DNA of 64,000 nt from Litsea cubeba (Eukaryota > Streptophyta > Magnoliopsida > Laurales > Lauraceae). The notes below the pieces were generated by a model, which was given only the letters and a program-made list of their open reading frames with translations, was not told where the DNA came from and did no database searches. Shown here piece after piece: positions 49,950 through 62,100 of this stretch; position 1 is the stretch's first letter, and each line of letters begins with the position of its first letter. Position numbers and translations under genes: made by a program. Where the stretch lies: assembly GCA_012931725.1 (NCBI GenBank), contig WHSA01001063.1, positions 126,501 to 190,500 on the forward strand, in the 5' to 3' direction.

Positions 49950-51990
49950 CGTAATGTCATAATCATCTTTGGCATTCTTTTATGCGAGGCATCTTCTAGA
50001 AATACACCAAGGTTTCATTCTTTGGCGGCAGCGGCAGTATCTTTCCTGTTATGGTTCTCTGAACAGTGTTTGCACCTTTTGAACAGTACAAATTAACTGT
50101 AGTTGCATTTAAATGTTTCTTTGGTTTTTTATTTGAAGATGGCATGGTTGGTTCCTGCGTGTCATTGTCCCATAATTGATGATCTTCTATTGAGGAGTTT
50201 GGAACAGCATTGAAAAATTCTCTTTCATATGCTTTTCTCAGGTTGCTAATTCTGTCAGCAACTTCATCAGTTGTAAGGAAAAATTCTCTTTCATATGCTT
50301 TTGCTAATTCCATCAGCAACTTCGTCAGTTGTAAGGAAAAATAGTGGCTTTAGAACCAAATTCAGTTGCACGTTCTTCTTGTTTGCTTGTTTAGAAAATT
50401 GTCCTATTGAGGAAATGATACTTTGGAGTTTGATCTGTTTTTACATGCATTCTTCTTTAGCATATACTAAATCATGCCGAGTTATGTGTAATAGCTAATG
50501 AAGCCTCCAACTGTCATTTTTTTTTTCTCCCCTTCAATCCTGTCACATTTGTTTGCAAGAATATCTGATGGAATTTGTTGAGAGCATGTCAATGGCTGTC
50601 TTCAAAGAATTTGAACCTAGCGGTTTGGTTTGCGTTTTAAAAATCCACCTTTTGGATTGGCTTATAGAATTCTTCGGTTAGCAGATGCACAGCTTTCAAA
50701 ATGCTTAGGGCTTGTTTGGTTAGAGGTATTTCTTGTGACTTGAGCATTTGTGAGGGTAAGTGATAACATTTGGGGAATTAATGACCCTCTAACAAGAGTT
50801 TTCAGAATTCTTGCAAACAAGCAAAGAACCAAACATGAACTGAATATGCAAGGACAGTTCGAGGGTGTCCTGCAAACTGGGCGAGGTTGCTTTTCCACAT
50901 GCATTTATTTACATTGTTGCTATGGCATGGTCTGCTCTCATCCCCCAGGGTGAGTGTAGTTAATTTGAAGGTACTGCTTCAAGGGAGTCTTGAGGGTGAT
51001 TAAGAACTATTTAGGTTTCAAAGCCGGCCGGAATTATTATGACCCTTATGCTTGGTTTTAATGAGGCAGAAGTTAGTGCTCTGTTGGTTGCTGAGAGTTA
51101 TTGCGGTGGGTGCAGAATGGGCAACTGCTGAGATGATCTTCTCATTGTTTGTCTGAGCAAAAAGTCTACATGGACAAACTCTCATGATCACTCCATGGAC
51201 AAACTCTAAAATATTAGATGATGTGACCCTTGAATCATGGAGTTTGTTCATGTAGCATCATTCTTGTCTGAGTCATTGACTTTGGAGAATTTCTCTAGTG
51301 AGCCTGCCTATTGAAAATAAGCAGGTACACTCAAAATGATTGCCCTAGAGATGCATGATTGATGTGATGTGCATGGCACAATCTTGCATTTTAAATCATA
51401 TTCACTAATCTTGCTAATCATACTGTCAATCTTACTTACGGGCTAACTCATGTTGATTAAAATTTGTGGATACACACGGCCAGGGTTTTTCATTTTTTGA
51501 GACTCCCGTACCTACTGTCTACTGTAGAGTTGTAAAAACTCAGGAGTACTAGTCATCATTGTCATCGAGAGCCCTTGTCAGTTGTCACAACTATATAAAG
51601 GCTGATTATATAAATTTTATTTTTCCATTCTAATATAGTCAAATGCTTGGAAGGGTTGCAAGACATTATTATTGCAACATGAAAATCTCCACTATTATTA
51701 CAAAACATTATTTTTTCCAATAATATTGCAGTATTCACTGGGGAAAAATGCTATGATGTGAGAACAAAGAGAAATTTTTATTTATTTATTTTATTTTATT
51801 ACATTTGTTTTTTTTTTTTTCCTGCAAAGAGATACTGCCTACTGGTGGGGAGTGGTAGTTTCGTTCCATTCCATGAGAATTGCACACACAGAATTCATAA
51901 TTCATATCAGAAGTTGTAAAATTTAAAAATCTATCATAAATTATTATTATTTTGTTAGTGCCTTAGTGGGCCTCAAGTACCCTAAACTGC
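49950..51990 (+). other. PTB 3' UTR and intergenic spacer
   Basis: Starts with the T-rich PTB 3' UTR. The remainder is AT-rich with no recognised gene. It includes a 66-bp tandem duplication at 50212-50342, listed separately. Confidence 0.5.
50212..50342 (+). repeat. tandem duplication, 66 bp x 2
   Basis: Copies start GAAAAATTCTCTTTCATATG at 50212 and 50278 and end TTCAGTTGTAAGGAAAAA-like. They differ by a few substitutions and a small indel. Probably in or just beyond the PTB 3' UTR. Confidence 0.88.
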
Positions 51991-52260
51991 AGTTCATCTT
52001 CGATGTGTCCACAGAATATTCTTTTCCTCCTCTCCTCTCCTCTCCTCTGCAATCGCGATAAAAGATTAAAGCTTTTCTTCTTCTTCTTCTTCTTCTTGTT
52101 AAAAATGAATTTCGCAATTCCCTTCTCTCTCTCTCTCACACAAGCACGCGCGCGCGCGCACACTCGCTCTCTTTCGAAAAAAGTATGTTTTTTTTCTTCT
52201 TCTTACTTTATGATGTGCAGCAGAATTCCATCCATCACCCATTGTTCTCGGCCATAATTA
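51991..52260 (+). promoter_or_regulatory. possible 5' leader exon of the RING gene
   Basis: CCTCTCCTCTCCTCTCCTCTGC (about 52028-52048) and later CT runs look like a plant 5' leader. GTAAGC at 52261 is a good donor, and acceptor-like TCTCTGCAG lies at 55913-55921 before the RING start. An alternating purine-pyrimidine tract (GCGCGCGCGCAC near 52147-52160) is present. There is no transcript evidence, so this is inference only. Confidence 0.25.
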
Positions 52261-54299
52261 GTAAGCGCTCTCCCTCTCTAAATCTCTGTCGATCGTAGAG
52301 ATGTTGATCTTTTGGACTTTCGTTTATGGTGGACCTTGAATGGAGAGAATAGACCTCCTTTTTACCATTTAATAATAACATCATCTTTGGAATGAATGCC
52401 TTTTCCGTATTTTATTTTCATTCATCAGTGCCATGTTTGCGACTCCTTCCTTTCTCACGAGCACACTAAATGATTTTTTAGACTTTTGATGTTGTCCTTT
52501 CAATAATGTGTTGTTGTCATGTTTCTTGGTATGAATTGCCCTTTTAACATGTCACCTTGATCTATCACTCACCCAATATCAACGAATTAGGATCTTGGGT
52601 TGCTTCTTTTATTTCTTGAAAACACTTTCCATTCCCGTCTGTTTTAGTATCTGTCAAACAATTTTGTGGGTTTCGCTTCCATCTACATCAGATCAGGTAC
52701 CAGTCAGTCAGTCAGTCTGCTTTACGAGGAAATGTGCCCTTCTTGCCAAGCCAAAAGTGCCCCCTTCTTCTTTTTTTTTTTTTCAAAAGAAGAAAAAGAA
52801 AAACCCTGCCATATGATACGCCTTGTGAGAAAATGTTCAGTGAAACCCATAATTTTAATTTTTCTTAGCTAAGATTTTAGTTAGTTGGCCTCATAAAATG
52901 GACCCATGAGAAACTCTCAACTGCAGTTGAAAGTAGGGTTTGATTCTGTTGAATACGGGCCATACAAAATGGACAATGAGATGAATTGTCTGGAACTGAA
53001 AAATGCGAGGTCCATTTGCTGAATTGTTGGTTAGTCAGAAAAATAAAAAGCGACTGCTTTAAATAGTTTTTCCTCTTTCGAATCTTTAGGTAAAGGTTTA
53101 AGTCGTCAATTTAGAGGGATTGGAATATTTATAGATCTCTAGAACTTGTAGTTAAAACATTTCGGATGCACCCCCTTATAGAACCTATCTGTTTCATGGG
53201 ATGGAATTCCTAGCAACTTTCCTAATAGGGTCAAGTGAAGTAAAGATGATTTTGAAGAAATAATAAAATATAAGTGGGTTATGATGGTATTTTATTTTTA
53301 GTTGTTTGTTATGGAATCTTTTTGACTTTTTGTATGGAAAAGTGAAGTTTTTTTGGATTTTAGTGGATAAAGGTAGTTGTTTTTTTTACTTTTTTTTTTG
53401 GAAAAGATGAGGGGAGTTTTGAATAAAGTGCATTTGATGTGACATCTTGTCTGAAAAATGAAGGCTTTACTTGACTTTTATTGTATTAGTAAAGTGTCAA
53501 ACTAGCCCTAAGAAAACTACTCCTAAAAGTGGTTAAAATTGAAGAATTTAAGGTCAATATCCATGAGTGGCCTTCAAATAATCTCCCTTTCAATGGAAAA
53601 TAAACTAAGGAAAGATGGAAGATGAGTATTATGCAGCCATCACCCTAGTAAATTAAATCCTAGGGAAGTTAGGGTATCATCTACATCTTCACCTTACATC
53701 CTTCACCCCTCACCTCCATTATTTCTTTGTTGCAACCCACTTTACCATGCATTCCTAGGAATTCAATTCCATGCAAACAAATGAGCCCATAGCTTTTGGA
53801 CTTTTGTTTTTATTAATAAGCGCTCTTCTTCCGCTTCACAAAGTGGATAATTTTTATATGCAGTACATGCATAAATTGCAGGTTCTACTTCTACAATTTT
53901 TTTTTTATTGGTTGGGTGCTACTCCAACATTATCACTTTGAAATGGCATTTCTTTTCATAGAAAGTAATTTTTGACCTAGTCTTTTTCAGTTCTCTGGTA
54001 ACACACAGATATCAGATTTGCTCATCTTTTGAGTGAAAAGAGCTCTGGCCTATGAGGCCCACCTATGATCAATCTCCTCCTCGTCCTCCATGGTTGAATT
54101 GGCACTCAACAATGCTTACACTCATCCTATTCATACTTAGTTGGATTTAATTGCAAAAGTGAAGAAGAAGAGAAAAGAAAACCATTTTATAAGGGCTCTT
54201 TGATTGTCAAAATTTGAGAGCCTTAATTCAAGGGAAGGGTTGATCTGATTGTGACCAATTTTGTTTCTCTCTCCTAGTCCACTCTAATACCTTTTCATC

Positions 54300-54830
54300 T
54301 CCAATCTGCCATTAGATGGATGCCAAGTGCTGGTGGACAAGAGCCTTCCTACGGGAGAGAGTGAGGAAGAGACTTATGGTGAAGGAGTGCATTGTGCGTT
54401 GAATGGGCAAAGGTTCACACCAGTTGAATGATAGCAGCCATGTGATTTTGGCAATAAAAGTTGGTCTCTATTTAGCGAGGTCACAGTCTAGGAGCCTCAT
54501 TTTAGTGGAGAGGGATTCGAGAAATGCCATTGCATGGGCAGTGGGAATAGCTCAAGCTCCATGGCAATTTTTCCACATTATCAAGGATATGAATCACATG
54601 TCAAAGGACACTATTGCTGCATTTCACCACGTTCCAAGAGAGAGCTGAATGAGGAGGTGTTTCTTGAGCAAAATCAGGAGTTGATAGGGAGCATATTCTG
54701 GTTTCCTATAAAACTAATTTCTTAGGTTGTATGTGATGTTCTTGTACTTCTGCCTTGCATCCTGTAGATGGTCACTTCTTTGTACATATATTTTATAGTT
54801 TTAATGAAAGCTCATTATTTAGAAATAAAA
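54300..54830 (+). mobile_element. L1-type LINE 3' fragment (RNase H end)
   Basis: A frame at 54403-54648 reads VGLYLARSQSRSLILVERDS, RNAIAWAVG, APWQFFHII and AFHHVPRES, the end of the LINE RNase H domain. It is followed by a short 3' UTR with TTTTAATGAAAGC and an A-rich end near 54820. Truncated at 5'. Confidence 0.65.
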
Positions 54831-54906
54831 ATAAAAAAGTAGTCATGTGATTAAGGACTTTTTTTTGCTAATGTGATTAAGGACTTCAAAATTTGAAGCT
54901 GATGGT

Positions 54907-54907
<1 letters not shown>

Positions 54908-54944
<37 letters not shown>
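54908..54944 (+). repeat. (TA)n-(GA)n microsatellite
   Basis: About nine TA units followed by about nine GA units. Confidence 0.9.
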
Positions 54945-55152
54945 AGAGACCAGTGATCAAGTGAGCTCACAAGCACGTGAATGCAATTATGTCGGTAATA
55001 CTAGGGGCTTGAAAGTTAATGGCAGTGGGGGAGTGCATAGGAGATCAGATGGAAGGGTTGATAAATATTCCCTTCTTTCCTAACATCCTTGCCTAGTGGG
55101 ATGGGCAATGAGAAATTGATGATTTGAAAGTTCAAATGTTCAAAAAAAAAAA

Positions 55153-55173
55153 AGAAAAAAGAAAAAAGAAAGA

Positions 55174-55241
<68 letters not shown>
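55153..55241 (+). repeat. (GA)n microsatellite
   Basis: A/G-rich lead-in (AAGAAAAAAG), then more than 30 perfect GA units. About 0.9 kb before the RING start codon. Confidence 0.95.
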
Positions 55242-55245
<4 letters not shown>

Positions 55246-55358
55246 CCAAATCATGATGCTTGGATGATTGGATGGTGGCTGAAAAATTCACCCACCGTTA
55301 TCCACGTGGTCCCTTATACATTGCACAGCCCGATGTGTTGGTGAGCCCTCCAAAAAGC

Positions 55359-55360
<2 letters not shown>

Positions 55361-55405
<45 letters not shown>

Positions 55406-55407
55406 AT
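55361..55407 (+). repeat. (CT)n-(CA)n microsatellite
   Basis: About ten CT units followed by about twelve CA units. Confidence 0.95.
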
Positions 55408-56111
55408 ATGCTGTATACAAGCCTCCTATGGGGCCCACCTGGGCCCACTGCCAATAAAGGGGAGGGAGGGGATGGTTAGGTCAAGATTTGGATAAATAAT
55501 TCTTCACAATTTTTGCTTAATCATATCCATCAGATTATGGATTTGAATGTTCCAATGGTGAGCAACAATTGGATGTGTCAATTTGAGGTGAGTGCCAATC
55601 AAGAATGCAGAGGTGTTTTGAGTGCAAGGGAATTGAATGATCATTGGGGCCACGGGGTGGTTCGCATGTAGCTTTTATGAGGGGTGTCCCTGTTTTAAAA
55701 TGTGTATTGTATAATATCATATTTATGATAATTTATTGGGTTAATGAATCCATCATGGTATTGATGATTGACAGGGGATTAGTGTTGTCTCATCAATGGA
55801 TGTGAAAAATGGTTATCTCAGCAAGCTGTTGTGTGAGGTGGTGATTTGGGGTTCTGCAAATATAAATATATGTCTAGCATGGATGATAAATGAACTAGTT
55901 TTGGCTATAAATTCTCTGCAGCTTTTCAGTTTCCTCAGATCCTGTGCTCATGATCTACAATGGTTTGTATCAGTTGCTTATACAATGCTATTGCTTGGAC
56001 CTCATTCATGAAGATCAAAATATCATGCTTTGAGACAAAGTTTGGTTCTTGAGCCTTTCTGAGCTGTTTTGAAGGCTAAAGAAACCTGTCTCTTAGTAAA
56101 ATATAGACAAT

Positions 56112-59100
56112 ATGGGGGCGCTCTGTTGTGTGGCTGCAAGGCCATATGGATCGAACGCAGTCAGCAGAGACTACTCCTTGGGTCACAGTGAGCCATACTG
56201 GCAAACCAACACAAGTTTCTCACCTCCCTTATCGAGAAGGTGGGATCATAGATCCCAATCAGAAGGGCTTGCATATGGATCACGTGGTGGTTCGCAACTG
56301 TGCTGTTCTTCTCTTTCGTCAAATAGTAAAGACAGCAGGAGCTGGGTGAGAGGTGACCAGTTTCCGGGTCATCAATATTCTCCATCGGATGACATTGTTT
56401 CATTTTTCAGCAGCCCATCTGACAGTTTTCAGATCCAACAATGGACACCATCTGAAGTGCAAGGAGTCAACACCGATGAGTATGCTTCTGCTTCAATTGG
56501 AGGTAACGTGCTGAGATGATAAGTCTGTGTTTGTACTTGCTTTATTTTTCTTCAGAGTTAGCATTGGTTAATATTTTTTTCTTTCTTCTGATGCTGGCTT
56601 CATTATACGTGCTTGTCTTTTCTGCTAGTTCCTTTTATTTTATCTGTAGCATAGAGTAGATATTGCAGAAAGATCCATATTCAATTTCGTTTATCTGATA
56701 CCACATTGCTTTTCATTGTTCCTTTTGGGGGATACAACTACTGTTATGATCTGGCTGCTTTAGCTTTCTGAAAAATGATCATGTCTGGGTTTGTTTGTTA
56801 TTTTATCTCAGTCAATTTGTGACAAACTGTAAATGCACATAACTGTTGTTCAATCGGGAGGTGAGGTGTGAACATGGAGCTATCAGATACAGAACTTTGA
56901 TAGGACTAAAAGAATATAGCAACTCAGGATATATTTTGAAGGAAAATCGGAATACGCAAGAAAGCATGGATTGTGGAAACTCATTTTATCATATGCCAAA
57001 ATGACAACAGAAGCAACAGCATTGGAGGGATTAAATACTTGCCCATCATGATAACCAAAGCAATCAAAGGGAGTATAGTTTTGGAAATTGTCTTACCACA
57101 TTGTGGTTAACTGGTGTCTATATAAGGTTTGTACAACCCAATTAAGGCTACAATCAAGGTCAATCAAGTCTACTATCAAGGATATACAATTCTCTCTTTA
57201 GAATTCATTTAAATCTAATCCTATCCATTTACAACTAAGCAAATTGGAGGACTAGGTAATGTCATGTGCTCCTTAAAGTGAGTATGATATTCCGTAGGAG
57301 TAGGATATTCAGTGGCCCTTAGTGTCTCTACACATCTTTCTCGAGGAAAAACATTGGATCACACCCATCATGAATAATGATCCGCTTGAATATTTCTCTA
57401 ATAAAACTGATATTCTCTGTTGGATTAAACTAATGCATATGACATACTTATATTATTGAATGGAATGGACTTGCATTAGTTTCACTAGTTCTATAATGTT
57501 GTCATATCCTTTTGACCAGTTGAAGGGTTTGATCCAACGTTTTACCCTCGTTTATGTTGGGACAGCAGTACATGCTTGCTCTTGAAGTAGTTTTATCAAT
57601 AGTGTTCAATAATCTATTTAATAACGACAACAGTGATATCAATGTCATTACTACACCTGTAGAGAGATGGCTTGGATTCCTTGTTGATTCTAGTTGTACC
57701 AAGGGCACGCTTGAGCCCGTAGGCATTTTACCTTGGTTATGGATAATTTACCAGTAGTTCATGATGGATCGATGCCTCCAAACTAGGACGACGTTCTGTT
57801 ATTTTGCTTCAACCAAAGTGTTATACAAAGACTACTAAAGGCAAATCCATAGTGAAGAAACTAAGTTAAGGCAAAAATTATACCTCCTATTTTATAAGGG
57901 ATCAATAGTAGATGTGGGTAGGCTGGAATGGCGAAACAGATTTCATATAGTTGAACCCAACATCGTTGGGACGAGGCTTTGATGATGATGATGTTACGCG
58001 TACATGCTTAACACATTTCTTCAACAACTGTTGTGACATAAAAATGTGGTAGTAGTAGAGACTAGAGAGATGATCTTATCATTAGTAGAAATTGTCTCCC
58101 CTGTAAATTTTGCCCTCTTTGTAGCTGTCTGGTGAGTCTTCTGATTGTTACTAGGTTCCTCATTCTCAAGCCTTGTGTTTTTTTGTCCCCGCATATTGTC
58201 CCAACTGTGATCACTGATCAACTTGGTTACTGCTTGTGTGTATCATAATAACATCCTGGTCGCATTCCTACTTTCTCTTCATTTGATTAATTCTACCTTT
58301 TTAAATGAATTATCTTAGAATAGTTATTCCACAAATCAACGGTATATAGTTAAGATGATGATGTCAAAGTAGTGTTTTTAAAACTCAAAATGTGCTTGCA
58401 AGAAGGTTTGTGATATTAAGAGAATCATCATCATCAAAGCCTTGTCTCACTATGTTGGGGTTGGCTACATGAATTCTATTTCTCCGTTCCTATATTTCTT
58501 GAGCCAAATCCTTGGGTAGGTTGCACCTCTTCAAATCCATCCTTACTAGTTCCATCCATGTCCTCTTCGGCCTTCTTGGTAGACCCTCTACCTGCATAGA
58601 AATTTTTTTTTCAACAGCGTCGTTGCTGACTGTGTGTTAGGTATGTGTAAGCTTCTGTGGGCCTAGGCCAAGGTGGCAGGTCCGATTGAAATCTGGTGTG
58701 CTCATTACCCGCCAAAGAATACCCAGGATATAAGGGATTGCACGAGTCCCACGTCAGAAACATCCTGATGGCGCAGCCCGGAGGCCACGATGAAGATCTA
58801 CACCTCCGACTCAAGCCCTAAGATCACTTAGGAGAATAGGCAAAGATAACTCACGATTATGAATTTTATTAGAATATAGGCATATAGCATGACTATTACA
58901 ATAGGGGACTCCTATGTATATAGAGTAATAAAACTGTTTCTTAATAACCAAGACATTCTAAAATAAAACTACCTAATCCTAATCAAAATAGAATTTAGGA
59001 AACAAATATATTAAGCAATTCTACTAATTTAGATATTATCTAAACTAATGATAGGGATATCAAAATTAGAGATCATGTGGACCCCATCAAGTGGTTCCAT

Positions 59101-62100
59101 TAGGGCCTGTGAGTCTTGGTCTTTGATCGTCCTGCATCACATCCAAGCCTAGAGCCTGGGCTTATATGCACCCATGGGCTATCTCTTCTACAAGGCATCT
59201 TTTGCAGGGTAAGGCCCTGTGGTGTGACAAAAGGTATCAAAGTCGAGGATGACTCTGTTTCCAATGGGGGAGAGTGTAAAGATTTGGCAGGCTTGGGCTA
59301 AGGTGGCAAATCCAGTTGAAATCCGGTGTGCCCATCATCACCCACCAAAGAACATGCAGGATACAAGGGACTGCATGAGTCCCACATCGAAAACATCCAA
59401 GTTCAGAGTCTAGGCTTATATGCACCCATGGGTTACCTCCTCTATAAGGCCTCGTTTGGAGGATAAAGGCCCCGTGGTGTGACAATATGTCCAAACAATC
59501 TCAAATGAGCTTCTCTTAATTTATCACTTATTGATGCTACCGCTAAATGCACTGGAAAGCGCTCATTTCTAATTCTATCTTTTCTAGTTTTACTACACAT
59601 CCATCTCAACATTCTCATCTTTGCTACACTGAGACACTCCTTTTGTGCATATGTTTCTTCTTTATTTAGCAGCAGTTTGCTCCATAAGTCATAGCCACTC
59701 TAATAGTTGTCCTATAAAGTTTTTCTTTTAATCTTGTTGGCATGTGCCAAGCTCTTATCCTATGTTCGACGCCTTCCTCAATCTCTCCATCCTACTAATA
59801 TATCGGAATCAATCTCTGTGGTATATCTTTAGCTCTTTGCAAGGGTCATTGCTTTGGTGCAAGGGTAAAAGTCTCGGGTGCCATGCTTGATGACGCAAGT
59901 TCGAGACCTGCGAGGAGCCACTTAGTGCAAAATTGCCAAAAGTTAGGTTTGTCTCCGATCTAGACCCTCCTAAGACCCTGCTTCGTCGGGACCCGCATTG
60001 GGTAATGACCCTTCTTTTTTCCCATTAGCCTTTTGCACATATCCACTGAAGTTGCAATCCATATATTTTGTCTTTGGATGACTTATTTTAAAGCCGCCCT
60101 TGGATTTTAAATCCTCCTGCCATCTCTCGAGTTTCTCATTCATGCCATCTCTCAATTCACCCACCAACACTATATCATCTGCAAACAATATATTGATTAG
60201 TAAGAGAATAATTAAGAAATTTTGTGAAATTCAAAATCTCTTGATACTTTGTGTTAATGCAACTATTATTATATGCCATTTGCTACTTGGAAAGGTGGGA
60301 AAATGCAAGTGCAGTTGAAAACTGGAACAGGAGAAATAAGAGAAGAGGCCGATTATAAGTGTCTTGAAGAGAGTCCCAAATGTAGGCTACATTAAAAAAA
60401 AAAAAAAAAAAAAACATCCTTTGAGTTACTAAAAAGATAATTTCAATTTCTTTTTTCTGATTGGTAAGTCTATTTACAATCTTAAATGATCAGGAAACAT
60501 TATAATATGATAATAAAGGGCTCGCTATGCCTAAGTGATTTGGGCTCCATGATCCATCACAAACGTGATGAGTTTTACATGTCTGAAGTTGTCTTTCTTA
60601 GACACTCCCTCTGGTGTATAGAGAACACGTCCTAATGGAGAAGATGGATCACATGTAGGTCCCTTTTTTTTTCACCTTTGGAAATGGATGGGAGGATTGC
60701 AGTTAGGGGTTTTCGGTCTCCTGTCACTACTGTGATTATTTCTTCAGATTTTGAAACTGGAGATGGGCTGGCTTTTGGCTTTTCTGTGAAAATATTCCAA
60801 GTAAGATGCAGTCCCTTCGATTTTTCTTTTTTCTTTTTCTTTCTTTTCTTTCTTTCTTTTCTTTTTTTTTTTTTCAATAGTGTCTTTTGTTTGTATCCAC
60901 TGGATCCATTTGATGACTAGTGGTTTGCAGCTAAGAGCCCTCTGCGACTGACACATACAATTGTAACCCTCTCTTTCCCTCTTACATATGTGCACACAAG
61001 AATATATCATTATTGTTGCTGTCATCATCATCATCTCAGCATTATCCCATAATTTCACACACTTAACACATAATCTTGCAATCATCTCAGCATCATCCCA
61101 TAATTTTCACACACTTAACACATAATCTTGCAATCATCTCAGCATTATCCCATAATTTTCACACACTTAACATGTAATCTTTCAATCATCTCAGCCATAT
61201 CCCATCATATCACACCTAAGACAAAATGTTTCACTCGAGATACCTCTTATGGTTACTATGAGGGGAAATGATTTCAGCTCTTGGTGTGACCCACCTTCAC
61301 CAACCCTCTCACACTTGCTACCAAGGATAAAAATAGCGGTAGCGGCGGGCGTAGCGGCCCGCCGCCAAACCGCTACAAAGCGGGCGATACGTAGAATGAA
61401 AATCGCCCAAAAAATCTGAAAAAAATCCAGAAAATTATAAAATGAAAGAATATGTGGTTCTTTTGCAAAAGTAAGTAAGAAAAGGGGGCATAGCGGTGCC
61501 CTCAATATATGAAGTCCTGTATCGTTGTATAAAATGGAAAATAATAGTAATGATTAGTTTTTTCACATGTATTCATATTTCTTAGTCATGTTAACTTATT
61601 TCTAGTTAGAGTGAAATTTGATTGAGCTCTATTTTCAGGTAGAACGAAATTTGGCTAAGGCATTGATTTTAATTAAGTAATATTTGGCTAAGACATAACT
61701 TTTTTATTTTTATATTTAGCCTCATTTTGGAGTCCACCAATGATTAAAGTAATCAAGTGCTTTAGTTTTTATTTGTTCTTAAAGTGTCATTTAATTTTTA
61801 TTGATACCTTTCAAAGGGTCCATAAGTGCCCTAATGAAATAAAAGATGGGGTCCATTTAATTTTTATTTATGCCTTTTAAAGGACCCATAAGTGCCCTCT
61901 AATGAAATAAAAGAGGGGTCCATTTAATTTTTATTCATAACCTTCATAGGGCCCATAAGTGCCCTCTAAAAGAGGGGTACATTTAATTTTTATTTATAAC
62001 TTTCACAAGGCCCATAAGTTTCCTCTTAAAAGATGGGGCACATTTAATTTTTATTTACAACTTTCAAAGGCCCATAAGTGCACTCTAATGAAATAATACA

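Larger units (their letters stand above)
52261..56111 (+). other. spacer or leader intron upstream of the RING gene
   Basis: AT-rich without recognised host coding sequence. Holds a LINE fragment (54300-54830) and three microsatellite clusters between 54908 and 55407. 55900-56111 may contain the final part of the 5' leader. Confidence 0.4.
58425..60200 (-). mobile_element. RTE LINE fragment hosting a TRIM and a SINE
   Basis: The minus strand carries the catalytic FADDIVLVGELRDGMNEKLE (60190-60130), KGGFKISHPKTKYMDC, a middle part with MLRWMC-like sequence (about 59620-59580), and a 3' part near 58600-58440 (EGLPRRPKR and MELVRMDLKR-like) ending in (ATG)n. It is interrupted by the TRIM at 58646-59484 and the SINE at 59841-60025. 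The coding region is heavily decayed and lacks the endonuclease. Confidence 0.65.

Noticed and set aside
56161..56403. Minus-strand 80-codon frame opposite RING exon 1
   Set aside because: Antisense shadow of a well-supported coding exon.
60678..60920. 80-codon plus-strand frame as an extra RING exon
   Set aside because: No similarity to the RING family; exon 1 and exon 2 already join in phase, and the frame runs into a T-rich tract.
61032..61205. CRISPR-like array
   Set aside because: The units are contiguous with no unique spacers, and the genome is a plant nuclear one.
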